DNA of 64,000 nt from Parelaphostrongylus tenuis (lineage: Eukaryota; Nematoda; Chromadorea; Rhabditida; Metastrongylidae): assembly GCA_019055375.1 (NCBI GenBank), contig JAHQIW010004023.1, forward strand, positions 27,556 through 91,555, given 5' to 3'. The notes beneath the pieces are model-generated. The model searched no databases, had not been told where the DNA came from, and saw only the letters and a list, made by a program, of their open reading frames with translations. Both the position numbers and the translations under genes were made by a program. Of the stretch, positions 23,181 to 33,604 are shown piece by piece (the stretch's first letter is position 1; each line of letters starts with the position of its first letter).

Positions 23181-23372
23181 GCTAAAACGCAGCAGGTAAA
23201 ATAAGCCGAACTCCCATTTGCTCTGAAGGTCAACTTTGGCCAATTCACGTGCGTGTCTGTGGCAGCCACGTGACCGTGCAGGGCCTATCGACTTCCTCAG
23301 CCAGTGAGTTGGCCAAAGTTGACCTCCAGAGCAAATGGGAGTTCAGCTTATTTTACCTGCTGCGTTTTAGAG
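23180..23372. mobile_element. Compact palindromic element (about 68-bp arms)
   Basis: The left arm 23180-23248 and right arm 23304-23372 are nearly perfect reverse complements, with only a few mismatches by eye (shared core CTGCTGCGTTTTAG / AGGTAAAATAAG / CCCATTTGCTCTG / CCAAAGTTGACC). The 55-base loop contains GCCACGTGACCG. It sits inside an R2-type repeat and has no coding capacity. It is a hairpin-type MITE or a fold-back of R2 sequence. Confidence 0.72.
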
Positions 23373-23799
23373 AAACAATACTTTCATGATATCAGCACAG
23401 CTTTGGAACCAGAAACGTTTATGCTATCGAATGGTTACTAATAGTCCGAAGAAATAGCTCTGTACGGCGAGAAATATGCGCGTCTAAGACATAGTTTTGT
23501 GTGCATTTTACAGCGTTATAAAAGGTTGTTTCGAATACCAGGGATGTGAGGCTGTAGACTAAAGTCTTTGCTTTCGAATGGTTATCAACATTCTTGTGAA
23601 AAGTTACTCTTCAGCGAATGAGGCCGGTTTTTCATTTGTCGCCTTATAATCAGAAAGAACCGATAAACTATGTGTTGTTATCTAACTATCATTAGTTTCT
23701 TCACTTTTAAGAGTTATGAAGGCTACAAAAGCATATGAGCATCTGAAGTAAATCTTGAGTCACCAATGTATACGAAGAGCAAAGGAAATCCTCTATGAA

Positions 23800-24110
23800 A
23801 AAAACCTTAATGAAATGACGAAAATCGCGCCCGATTTGCGAATTGTGCTGCTTGCAGCGATGTCAACTGCTGTACTCAAGGTTTAAAGTAATTAAGGGGC
23901 TTGTCATTTGATTGATGTATAGAAAAAGTTTCACTTTATCGCATCAAAGGTGATTTTTGTGATTCGTTCATTCAATATTATAATTCTTTGAAATCGAAGC
24001 TGACGAAGATTTGAAAGAAGCTGTAGATTTTCGAATTTCCAGCGCAAATGGTAATGACGCAGAGTTTCGATGAAGAGTTTTGAGGAAAAAACTAGTCACG
24101 GCCTTCTCAA
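23800..24110 (+). pseudogene. Broken upstream exons of duplicated unknown gene, copy A
   Basis: Copy B (50.43-50.78 kb) has open frames that correspond to this stretch. In copy A an A-run near 23799 is one base shorter than its counterpart, shifting the frame of the cysteine-containing segment. The next segment (RISSANGNDAEFR near 24030-24070) meets TGA where copy B has CAA. After about 24.12 kb the two copies stop matching. The exon status of these segments is inferred from frame conservation only; acceptors are not clear. Confidence 0.35.
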
Positions 24111-24770
24111 AATCAAGTTCTTATTAATATCAGAATAACAAAATTTGTGTGTTACTGGTAAGGATACGTAGATCGCAATGATTTTCACCGAATTGTAATG
24201 TAAGCTATGAGCTAAGACAAGTTGGTCTAAAGCTGGAGGCGACCACCTTTCGTGTATCATATGCAGTGAAATGAAACGTGTTATCCGCAGTGTTCCGTAA
24301 GCGCCTTCTTCCAAATTCGTCGTAGGCAAGTGCAACTTTTTTGAGGTGTCGCCACAAATGGAAGAAGATGTCGACAATGATTACCCGTTGTCCACCCACA
24401 CTTGTCCTCCATATCTTACGTTTCACTAATTATGCGGCAAAGTTTAACATGACAATAGACGTCGAGGTTTCTTTTCTAGTTTCAGTGGTTAGCTGAGATA
24501 GCATAATTTGTAACTTTTTCAACTGGTACAATTCAAATTCAGCGAAACATCTCACTGAGGCAGTTTACATACTTAAAAGACGACGAGGAGAGATACGAAT
24601 TGACCGCAGCATTATTACATCCTCGACATTCGCCCGATCATGGACATTACATAGCGATGACGAAAGGATTTAACGAAAGATTCTACTACTTTGACGATGA
24701 ACATTACTTTCAAGCATTGCCTATTCTATGTTTTATTGCGACTTTATTCCACTCTCTGTTGAAGGTCACA

Positions 24771-25500
24771 CTTGTGCATTTTCGAATTTTCGACAAAAGG
24801 CAGCGTGAGGTTGTAGCCAGAAATTTGAGCTTTCGAGTGCTTGTTAACGCTCCTGTGAAAATTTCCTGTCCAAGGAATGAGATCGATTTTTCATTTGTCA
24901 CCTCATCGTGAGCAAGTACTTCATAGTTATAATGGCAGTTATGACGTTCATCACATACACGGTGCTGGTTCGATTTCGGGTGGGGCTCATCAGGCTTCTA
25001 TCCACTCAGCTAGAGTAAGAAGCTGGTATCCGGCTTGTTTGTACCCAACTTATTCCCTCAAAAACCTATGCAGAAAATCTCTTGTGTTGCTATTTTGAAA
25101 ACTCAAGGAAAAATCGTCTCAACCAGCAGCATTCAACGACATTCATGAAAAAGGAGAATAAAATATTATGAAATGAATTTCGATCAAACTAATTTGAAAA
25201 ATCAAAGAAACAAAAGATTCAAATCATTTCTTTGAGGTATCTTTCCTAATTCCCAAGTCAAGGAGATTTTGAAAACAAGCAATTGCTAATTCTTCGGTTA
25301 GTTTTGTGTCAAATTCCGTTGAACAGGTTTTTAACGAGTTAACTTTCAATGCGACTTGAGATATCTCTTATCATTATCATAATGATAGCATTTCCAGGAT
25401 TATTTGAATGCGGCTAGATAGGGATGGATAGTATTCTTCTTCGATTATTCTTCTTCAGATGGTGAGTTGTATTTTCTCATTTCTACATTGATACTGAGTC
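24771..25500 (+). repeat. R2 and SINE-like sequence within duplication copy A
   Basis: About 24780-24905 is an R2-type end (TGTTAACGCTCCTGTGAAAATT, AATGAGATCG). It is followed by a unit with GCTGGTTCGATTTCGG as B-box and a SINE tail to about 25040, matched in copy B at 51.0-51.25 kb. The remainder is AT-rich. Confidence 0.45.
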
Positions 25501-25519
25501 TGATCGCTCTAACCGAAAG

Positions 25520-26152
25520 GATATCTCGACTTGGCTGAGTCGGTTTCCGATGAGTCAGCTAAACATGATGTACGAACAGGTGCTTCCATGGAAACAATAG
25601 AGGGTTCCTCAACTAAAAAGCGGTCGGTTATGACTTTTCTTAAGTTTTGCTTCCCTGTTTTTTCATTTCGTTTAGTACATTCGCTACAGATATCAGTCCG
25701 CGCTAGAAACAAATAACAAGGTTGTCACTGAAGAGTACATGAGACCATTGTTTGAATCGAAACTGAATGAAAGGAGCAATACTTTAGTTCTTCCCACTGG
25801 AGCCCACGCGGCAAAGAAGAAGCCTTATAGATCAACAAGAAAAGCCGGTGAGTTGCTCTCGATGTCGTCAAAGTTCATTTGTAGCTACCGTATTTTAAAT
25901 TATTGCAGCGGGACGAACGCGTGAACATTGGGAAAATGAACGGAAGAAGATGTCAGATTCGATGCGACAATGCGATAGGAACAAATTTTGGACATTTGAG
26001 GGCTTTCGACAAATCGTACGTTTGATAGTGAGATTTCGCCTAAATCTTTCACTTTCTAGCACTTCGAGATTTCGACTAAATGGTTATCAAACGCTAACAC
26101 CTGTTTAATCAGCAACATCACAGCACAGAGAGATTGGATAAGATCAAACTGA
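25520..26152 (+). CDS. Unknown protein, four terminal exons (duplicated gene, copy A)
   Basis: I do not recognise this gene. The exons are 25520-25579 (20 codons, DISTWLSRFPMSQLNMMYEQ), 25676-25847 (172 nt, starting YIRYRYQSALETNN, ending KKKPYRSTRKA), 25909-26015 (107 nt, with REHWENERKKMSDSMRQ and NKFWTFEGFRQI), and 26060-26152 (HFEISTKWLSNANTCLIS..., TGA stop). All four join in phase with GT..AG introns of 96, 61 and 44 bp, typical of nematodes. Donors include GTGAGT and GTACGT; acceptors include TTGCAG and TTCTAG. The encoded tail of about 143 residues is hydrophilic, with basic patches and no membrane segment, suggesting a soluble, possibly nucleic-acid-associated protein; that role is only a guess. 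Upstream exons are uncertain or broken. Copy B has the same exon lengths. Confidence 0.6.
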
Positions 26153-26815
26153 CATCACCCGCCATCAAATTTCATTGTGTAGCCCAGCACCTCCTGGATG
26201 CGATTCGCGTCCTCGCGCGTTCATTGTTCCAAAGATCTCCGAACACTTCATATGGCTCTGATGGCTTGCTTGAAGATTTTGTCGTCTTTATAGATGTCGC
26301 TGTATTCTGATCGAAGCAATTATCCTTGCAATGTTGATAGCCGAGCTAAGAGCGTTCTAATGTGATTTACATATAGCTTTGGGGAAGAAAGATTCAACCA
26401 CATTCCTGTTTTGATACACTAATCGCTAATTTCTGGCGTACTAATCACTTATCATATGCATATCAACCACTGGTCATTGGTATGCTATCACAATAACTTC
26501 GCTATCATTGGTGAATAATTGTCATAAAGGGAGAGCCTATACCCTAGAGAATTGAGTGGTGAGCGAAAATTCGACCTCAGAATAGAGTTGAACCTGCATA
26601 TCACCCATACCCCTGGGGGGGGGGGGGAGGCGAAACACCATAAAACTGTGCAAAGAGCAGTAAAAACATCACAATTCTTCAGTATTACGTATTACGTATA
26701 AATGGATGTCAGCATAACTAAGTTCATAAAGCGATATAGCTTATCCGACCAAACTTGTCATGGGATGATGGCTGATAGTTTTGATAGAGACATTGAAGAC
26801 TGAGTGGTTGCGAAA
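26153..26815. other. Post-gene spacer with poly-G run
   Basis: Likely 3' flank of the copy A gene. A run of 13 G at about 26615-26627 is absent from copy B, where CAGACGGGCGTGGG replaces it. On the minus strand a frame with EDANRIQEVLG is partly conserved in copy B (EDANHIQEVLG), but stops interrupt it in copy A. Confidence 0.4.
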
Positions 26816-26892
26816 CGGTGTCTCGGTAGTGTAGTGATAGTAAGTGCACCGGTATGGGTGAAATGCCGGTTCAACTCCCCGTAAGAGGCCAG
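26816..26892 (+). repeat. tRNA-derived element, family B
   Basis: TCTCGGTAGTGTAGTGATAG (A-box-like), GGTATGGGTGAAATGC, and the T-arm-like CCGGTTCAACTCCCCG are followed by a GAGG-type 3' acceptor strand. The acceptor pairing is only about five bases, and no clean anticodon loop is seen. The same 5' flank (GACATTGAAGACTGAGTGGTTGCGAAAC) precedes the copies at 49.79 and 52.98 kb. This shows a longer mobile unit rather than a tRNA gene. Confidence 0.6.
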
Positions 26893-27124
26893 ATTCTTCC
26901 CTACTACTCAACTCTCTCAGATCTATTTGAAACTCCACATTATTGCGAAAAAATTAGTAAAAACGTTAGAAATCTTCGGTAATACGGGAGGAAGTGTTAT
27001 CAGTTCTATGGCTTCGCTTTTACTGTGAAAACATGATGTAATTACCCCTTCTCTTGTTGATGTTGTGTATCAAGATCTTCCAACGAGGGCCACATTTATA
27101 GATTTTTAAGTCCTTCGTTGTAAG

Positions 27125-27305
27125 TGGTGAAAACGCAAGCGAAGCAGTGGATAGAGATGCACTGCGGCACACATGTGATTGATGGTTCGATACGGAGATC
27201 AAACCTTCCACCCCTCTGGGGTAGGTGAATTTGCACCAGACTTGTCTAGGAGAACAGCAGCAGACTTGGTCCATTAGTAGGCTACTGCAAGTCATCACAA
27301 AGGCC
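27125..27305 (+). repeat. tRNA-derived SINE, family C
   Basis: The head AGCAGTGGATAGAGATGCACTG and B-box GATGGTTCGATACGG are followed by the family tail (GCACCAGACTTGTCTAGGAGAACAGCAG... ACTGCAAGTCATCACAAAGG). Its duplicate is at about 53.29-53.46 kb. Confidence 0.6.
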
Positions 27306-27449
27306 AGATATGTGATGAATCACCTCTAACGATGCTACAAAGGGAGTCGAATGATAGCATGCCCTCAACGATTGATCAACCGGCGAAGAGCTTCATCCTT
27401 TATCATATCTCTCAATCCGACCGCTTTTTCATAGACTCCGCTCTGAAAG

Positions 27450-27920
27450 ATCACCTGTCACCTGTCACCTGTTATTTCGTTGGTCGTCGAGTGACTCGAA
27501 TAGGCACCAGCAACACTTCCATTTTTCCCTATCGTGTGCAAGAGTAGCCCAGTGGGTCCTACTCGCTTTAGGAATTCGTGAGTATCATATCTTTCTTCTG
27601 CACTTTTCCGGACCGTCGCGTCGGTGGTCATCCTGTAGAGCGCTTGATGTTTCGAGGAATCCAGTTGGTTGATAACGGCTGTCGGTTGTCGTTGAAGCGC
27701 ACCACGTGTACGGCCCACCTTTTTTTCGATAGCCTGGCGTGTAGAACGGCGTCTTTGATCTTTGATCGTTGACGTAGTCGGAAGTTCGGATACTTTTTCT
27801 CATTTGCGAGACACGGAATACTCTTAGCATCGACCTTTCCACTGAGTCAAAAGATTTTTTGTTCTACTTACGTAGCTACCAGATTTCTGCTGCATACATT
27901 AAGGCAGAGATGATAGCTTG
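27450..27920 (-). pseudogene. 5'-truncated RTE retrotransposon tail (copy A)
   Basis: Minus-strand match to the C-terminal end of the RTE polyprotein at 43.80-44.28 kb, ending in the CAGGTGACAGGTGACAGGTG repeat that marks the RTE 3' terminus (read on the minus strand). Only about 470 bp remain, with frame breaks. It lies inside the duplicated segment; its twin is at 53.61-54.08 kb. It was therefore present before the duplication. Confidence 0.75.
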
Positions 27921-28050
27921 ATCTTTATTACCCAAGATCTGTCAGCGTGACTGGGTTCATGTCGAGACCGACTACCCAGGCCAGGCCGTTGTCTGCTGGC
28001 GGCTAGCAGATAGGTGCACTGAAGCGTAGAAAGAGCGATGTGCAATATGG

Positions 28051-28123
28051 GCGTCAGTGGTGTAACGGATAGAGCACGCATTCCCGGAAAGAGTGAGGTG
28101 CGGGTTCCAGTCCCACCTGATGC
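28051..28123 (+). repeat. tRNA-derived element with extended hairpin (family A)
   Basis: GCGTCAG at the 5' end pairs with CTGATGC at the 3' end. Also present are D-arm-like GTGTAACGGATAGAGCAC and T-arm CGGGTTCCAGTCCCACC. The pairing continues outside the tRNA-like core: GAGCGATGTGCA upstream is mirrored by the TCGCACATTGC segment downstream. Related copies at 36.16 (minus), 36.54 and 54.22 kb keep both the core and the outer stem. There is no credible anticodon arm. Confidence 0.65.
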
Positions 28124-28149
28124 GAAAGTTTCGCACATTGCTGTACATC

Positions 28150-30350
28150 AATAGGTATATTTCATGTCTCTCGTGAGGTTTGTTACAGCTTTTACGAAGT
28201 GCTATTGTTAAGACTAAAAGGCCGAAAGACGTGTCTAGCACTGTAGATGTGCTATTGATAGACCTCATAAAAGACATAAAATATGTATCACAATATGCGT
28301 TGAAATAATAAGTGCCCAAAATTTGGGCTTATTTTTTAACACATTGTCGCCTAATCATTTCGTACGATCCATGCATAAGAGTTGCGGACTGAATTGGAGG
28401 AAGCGTAACATATAAAATGCATTTTAGATTGTAGTCTTCTATTCTGACAGATGAGTATTCTGCCATACTCTTGTAACTGTCATGATCACATCCAGTACAA
28501 ATGTTTCGTTGGGCAATGTTCACGAAAGCATGTTCTCTGCACGGGAATATTCTTGAAAAAACTTCTCTCTGTTCCAATACAGGCAATCCTCTCTAAATGC
28601 TATTTTATTCGGTACTCTTCCGTTTTTTTTTACTCTACTTGAGGCCTTCGGTAATAACGTAATTGTTGCTTTTGCGAAACGATTAAATGCGTCCGATAGC
28701 TTGAATCGAGTGGATTTGGATGGTTCATTTTATTACTTAAATTTCTTGATTTGCAGTTGTAATATCAAAAGTAAAATTTTTTTTACACATTCATGCATTT
28801 CTTACCAGATATAATTCTTTCATAACAAAATGTTTATCGTTAGAGAGAGCAGGTCTTGCCGAATTCAACGGTGTATTTGATTTCTAGAAGGGATTTTTTA
28901 CAACTCCGTAATGCTCATAAGAAATTGGGTTTCGCACATCCTAATCATTGCTGTTATCCGCACCCCTGTGAAAGCATGGCGTTTTCTTAACCGCTACATG
29001 GCTGTATAGCTCAGTCGATAGCTAAAGTCTGAGCGATTCCAACAATATACATATGTTCTGGATAACATCTTTTACTACACCTTAACAGCCAAAATAAAAT
29101 TATGTTTCACATTTTGGCGTTTTGGTGCGCTTCACTGTACAGAACGTTTTCCTTGGAGACTAACGATTATTCAATAGTCTAAATTCTGCCAATTCCAATA
29201 ATATGTTTGTTTTTCAAAAGGACTTCTTATTGAGCTGTAGCAGCCAAATAGAAAATTAGGTGTTGCGCTTTGCAACAATGGCACCAGGTTACCGCAGTTG
29301 TCTTTTGCTTCTCATTGATTTTACTTATGGGCTTTTCTACTTCGCTAATCACCAAAAAAGGAGCCGTCGGGCTCTCATAAAAACGGCGTATCACAAATCA
29401 AACGTCTATGCAGGAAAAGGACATTAAATAAAGCTTCATTTCTGTTCAGGAATTGTTTGGCGATATTACATGCACTAGTGTAACGATTGAGCCAATACGA
29501 GAGCCAAAAATTGGTTCGAGAACACTTGCCTTCGCTTCGTCACTGCTCTTCGTTTTTTCCCCAGTTGGACTACGGAGGCAACCTCGAGTGGATGGTCCAA
29601 TAAAAATCTCGGCATAAATTTTAGCACAGTCATAGACTGAAGAACCTTTTTTTTTCGAGTTACTTCTGGATGCGATGAAAAATTTCTAGTCTCGTAAAAA
29701 ATGAGCTTTCCGACATTTATTATATCATGACTTCGTCAATCTTTGAAATATAATCGCTGCAGTTTGATATTACAAATAGTACTCATACCCTAGCAGAGAG
29801 GAAGTGCTAATCGAGTGCGAAACCTAATTTTCTTTTGAGTATTACAGCGCTCTAAGATTTCCAATTCCAAGGACAGACCATACTATTAAAACCATCAAGA
29901 TTCGTCCTCTTTATAATTCAAAATTTGATCATGAAAAAATTTTTGCACAGCGAGAGTTTTTCCAGTGTAAAACAATATACAATTGTGACTGTTACAGCAC
30001 TGAAATCAAATCATTTGAGAGATGAGATGAACCGTTCAGATTCGATTATTCAGGCTATAGAACGACTATGATTACTTTTCACAAAAGCAAAAAATACATT
30101 TCCACCAAAGGCCTCAAACAGTGTCGAGATAGCGAGAAGGTGTCTTTCGTTCTAATGGTTCAAAACGATTCCGTACTGTTAGATGGCAGCAAATTATGAA
30201 ACGACTCCTTTTACTGTACAAAAACATTTCTTGTAAATCTTAGTATATATTCGAGAGTTCAAATTTTTGGCTACTGCCCTACAAAGCCAATTTTGAAAAC
30301 ACCCTTTTATCATGCCTTAAAGTTCAAAATAGAATCAGTTCAATCTAGCG
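28150..30350. repeat. R3-type and unassigned sequence in duplication copy A
   Basis: About 28150-28620 is the R3 block (CTCTCGTGAGGTTTGTTA..TTTTACGAAGTGCTATT; AGTTGCGGACTGAATTGGAGG), also at 39.31, 54.33 and 61.7 kb and inverted near 32.2 kb. The rest matches 55.0-56.6 kb and has no supported gene. Confidence 0.5.
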
Positions 30351-30369
30351 ATTACGAGCCGCCGCATTG

Positions 30370-31235
30370 ATTTTGACACTACAAGACTTTCAGCGCGGCC
30401 TATGTGAAACATAATTTTGCTTTGAAATTTACAGCGTTGCAGGAGGGTGTTTTCACAAAAACGTCGATGTAGCGCGATAGCCATAGATTTTAGCTTTCTA
30501 GTGATTGGAGGACTTTTTGTAGATTATTCTATGCAGAGAACATTTCTTCGTAGGCATTGCCCACCAATAGACTTGTGCTGGATGTGCTAATGACAAGCAT
30601 GAAACTATGGCAAAATAGCCCCTTACCAAGAAGGAGATCTCAATCTAGAAGCATTTCGTGAACTACCTAATAGAAAAGCACCGGCATTTGTGACTATTTT
30701 TTCATCGTATATGTCCCAGGATGGCAATAAGTTGCTATTTTCAAGCTCAAGAATATTCCTAGATCTTCATTATAAAGGTGTTTTCTAGTCTCTGAAAGAT
30801 GGTGTGAGCTGTCTCCTCACAAATTCACTGCTCTCTCTTCTAACTCGCCGCTCACTTTTTCGTAATTTTAACTCTCCAAGTGTCCTGCTTCAAGTTGTCA
30901 TAGTTTCTATTACATGAAAACACTGACGCCCCACAGAAAATGAAGTGCGATACTCAATTGCTTACTGAGTTTCATGTCACATTCACCAATGGTAGTGAAC
31001 AACGGAAGCTCTTTCATTTGATTTTGCTTGTCTTTTCTCTACCTTTTCTCTCTAGCGCATTACCTTTACCATTTTACAGACGATCATTTGCGCTTCCGAT
31101 ACTATATTCCATCGAACTAGGACTATAGCGACTGAAATTAGATTATTATGACTCTTTGTATTGATTCCTAATCCTTTCGCTATGTGAGTCATGATATTTG
31201 CACAAAAAGAAATTATGCAAGAAATCCTGCAATCC
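30370..31235 (+). repeat. Dispersed repeat R1, partial copy
   Basis: Matches 59.53-60.56 kb nearly throughout (TAGCGCGATAGCCA..., TTCCTAGATCTTCATTAT..., ACTGACGCCCCACAGAAAAT, CAACGGAAGCTCTTTCA). With copy B of the duplication this shows that homology resumes after the inserted 56.63-59.5 kb stretch. The 62-codon frame at 30940 is repeat sequence. Confidence 0.6.
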
Positions 31236-31520
31236 CGAGATAACTCACAGTAGAACTATGCTAATTGGAGCAACAAATGCGATAATCAGTTCCTGTCATG
31301 GGCATATTCGTTTCGTCCGGTTCCAGTGATTCCCTATGCAGCCTCAGATTTCATTTCTCTCACTGGTTGTCTCACCGCCAAACGTTGTGGACGATGAGCC
31401 TATTTTACGAAGAATTGATGTTGGTGCACTGCTTGCTCTGCTATTAATGATCTCTGGAATAGATCCCAGGACCGACTATCTATTAACCTCGGCATAGTTT
31501 GGATAAATGGGTACTTTCTT
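31236..31520. other. Unassigned
   Basis: No feature supported. Confidence 0.3.
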
Positions 31521-31631
31521 CTGTTTACCCTTTCCGAGGTGTTAATGATATTATTTAAAATATATACAGAGATATATAAATATATATAAAGATATATATA
31601 ATATCATTAACACCTTAGAAAGGCTAAACAG
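31521..31631. mobile_element. Small MITE-like hairpin with AT core
   Basis: The left arm 31521-31553 (CTGTTTACCCTTTCCGAGG..., then TGTTAATGATATTA) and right arm 31599-31631 are reverse complements with about three mismatches. They flank a 45-base (GATATATA)-rich core. The size (about 111 bp), terminal inverted repeats and lack of coding capacity fit a MITE. Confidence 0.7.
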
Positions 31632-33300
31632 ATCTCTTTAATCTCAAGATTGGGCTATTTCAAACTGCTTTTGGGTCTTCGCCACAAATAGTCGTCGATC
31701 ACTGTGAATCCTAGTAAAATCGGCTACACTTTAAGAAGTAGGTTCTCTAAATTGATTTGCTCTAGCTGGTTTCCGAGAGTTCTCAACTGCTCATCTTTCC
31801 AGATGCTGCTGGCAGATAAATCTGTCGTATATCGCACTCTTCTAGCTAGGTGAAGCACCAATTCCGAACAAGGTAGTAAAATCTACGAGGTAAGGGGGGA
31901 TAAGGTCTTACACGATTTACTTTATGACTAGGGATATATCCCCCTGGGATCGGCCGAACCGGAAAGTACAGTATTACTGATGAGTCTGGAAAGGAGAAAA
32001 AGGCCTGTCTAATATTCTATAAGTGCCATACCTACCTCAAGAAAGTCTCAAAATATGATATCATTGTCAGACTACTAGTGTTATAAAATGAGATGTATAA
32101 ATGCAGTTGAATAAAGACGTGTATTGTAATAGCTGCTAAACAAATTTTGAACTCAGTTTTCTAACACGATGCCTGCGAAGTACTGTGTTCATTGCATACA
32201 TGAAAGGTGTAGAGTAAAGCGGGCGAAGTGTAATGCGCGAGATACATTTTGAATTGTGATTTTCTTTTCGATAGAGTAGTATTCTGGCACACTGTTGTAT
32301 TTTTCATAGCTACATCCAGCACAAGCGTTTCGGTGGGGCAACGTCTGCGAAAAATGTCCTCTACGCAAGCAATTCATAAAAGCCCTTTTTGATGTTCAAG
32401 AAGGTATGATATATTGACGATACCAGCTATAAGAGCTATCGAGTGTAGAACACTGCTCATTCAATGATAATTTCATTTGATGGGCAGTGCAGAATGTTAG
32501 TCGTCGATTACTCTTAGTATAGGGATTGATCGCCCCGAAAGGATTGGCAAAAGACGAGGGGTACCGCCCGACTAATGAGACTGTCAAAGTCGAAACACGT
32601 CTATCGGACTCTGTAAGTTGCTCTACAACAGAGCACATGCGTGCCTCATAAAATGTTTATTTGGCATGTTATAATGACCTTCTACGATAAACGTTTCGAC
32701 ATCTTCGTCTTCTTCGGCGGTCATGATTCAAGTGAGGTCGAAAGACATGTACGGGTTTTATAAGGTTGCCCTATAACAGGCCACATGACATATTGGCTCA
32801 AATAATAATTATGAGATATAAGCTCATTTGTCGTTAACAAGTACTTTTCCTTATAATTCAAATAAGAATTCTACCTGCAAGCCTTTTTTTGCAAGCATTC
32901 AAGAGCTCCATTCAATTTTTATCCTTGGGTGGATTTTTTAACGTCTGATAAAGTTTAGTAGGAAGACCCTATGACGGTGCACGAAGTCAAGTGCGCGGCC
33001 ATAAAAAAAGGTTCCTTCTACTATCTCAAGTCTAATAACGTATTTTAAGTCTCCTTGCACATTCTTCGTGCACTTTTTAGTGTGAGTTTTCCTTTCCAAA
33101 ATCAATAATATAATTCCAGTCTCTTATCGATGATCGCCATGACCTCCCAGGAAATGATCTGACCGATTGTCACGGACTACCATACAAAAACGACAGGTCG
33201 CGATTCTATTAATAATCGCTTTCCTCTTTCTGATTCATGAAGGAGTTCTGTACTAAATAGTTATTATTTAGGAACAGCACTCCTTAGCGGCTGCAATGCT
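31632..33300. repeat. R3 inverted block, fold-back arms and unassigned sequence
   Basis: About 32190-32380 is an inverted R3 block. About 32510-32800 carries fold-back arm sequence related to 15.8-16.5 and 62.2-62.4 kb (GACTGTCAA.GTCGAAACACGT, CACATGACATATTGGCTCAAATAAT). About 31640-32150 and 32830-33300 have nothing I recognise. Confidence 0.4.
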
Positions 33301-33303
33301 AAC

Positions 33304-33600
33304 TCACGAAATTTCTTCCAAGTAAGAAGAGGGCCGTACGGTGCGACTACTTTTCATTCGATATTTTGGTGGCTTCCCTATAACTGTCCATCTTTTTTCA
33401 TGAGCAGGCATGTAGTCATGAAGTAGAAATACATTTTTTGATGTGATTCGAGTAAATGATCTGGATTCTGAATCTCGTTCTTGAATTTCGTAAACTTCTC
33501 GAAACTCATCGTCGCATGTGGAAAGTCTTTGAGATGCAAAATCAGAGGGTATCCATGAACACCACAAAGAAAGTTTCTCCACGAGACGCAAATGAAATCA
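33304..33600 (-). pseudogene. Mariner-type transposase N-terminal relic
   Basis: A 95-codon minus-strand frame (33304-33591) follows the mariner pattern: SLWCSWIPSDFASQRLSTCD (compare WVPHEL....RL.TC), SFTRITSKNVFLLHD (compare SFLHRIVTGDEKWILYDN), HEKRWTVIGKPPKYR (compare KKSWVDPGKPP). The first catalytic aspartate block (GDE) is degraded to SKN. The frame then diverges. Mariner is a cut-and-paste DNA transposon. Assignment is by eye on spaced landmarks; it lacks the C-terminal half found at 43.3, 48.3 and 57.6 kb. Confidence 0.5.
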
Positions 33601-33604
33601 GAAT

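Larger units (their letters stand above)
23611..30350 (+). repeat. Segmental duplication, copy A
   Basis: Collinear and in the same orientation as 50262-56620. Matching anchors include the start (CGAATGAGGCCGGTTTTTCATTT), the exons at 25.5-26.15 kb (versus 51.7-52.28), the family B tRNA-like unit (26.82 versus 52.98), the family C SINE (27.13 versus 53.29), the RTE tail (27.45 versus 53.62), the family A unit (28.05 versus 54.22), and the stretch to about 30.34 kb (versus 56.61). In the 60-bp exon I counted 4 differences. Copy A has its own sequence at about 24.12-24.77 kb and lacks about 130 bp present at 55.45-55.58 kb. Confidence 0.85.

Noticed and set aside
26153..26420. Minus-strand exon overlapping the unknown gene's last exon (EDANRIQEVLG)
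   Set aside because: Open in copy B but stopped in copy A, and antisense to a better-supported plus-strand exon; kept only as a note.
27972..28319. 115-codon minus-strand open frame
   Set aside because: It spans the tRNA-like element and the R3 repeat, and its duplicate at about 54.15-54.48 kb does not keep the frame.
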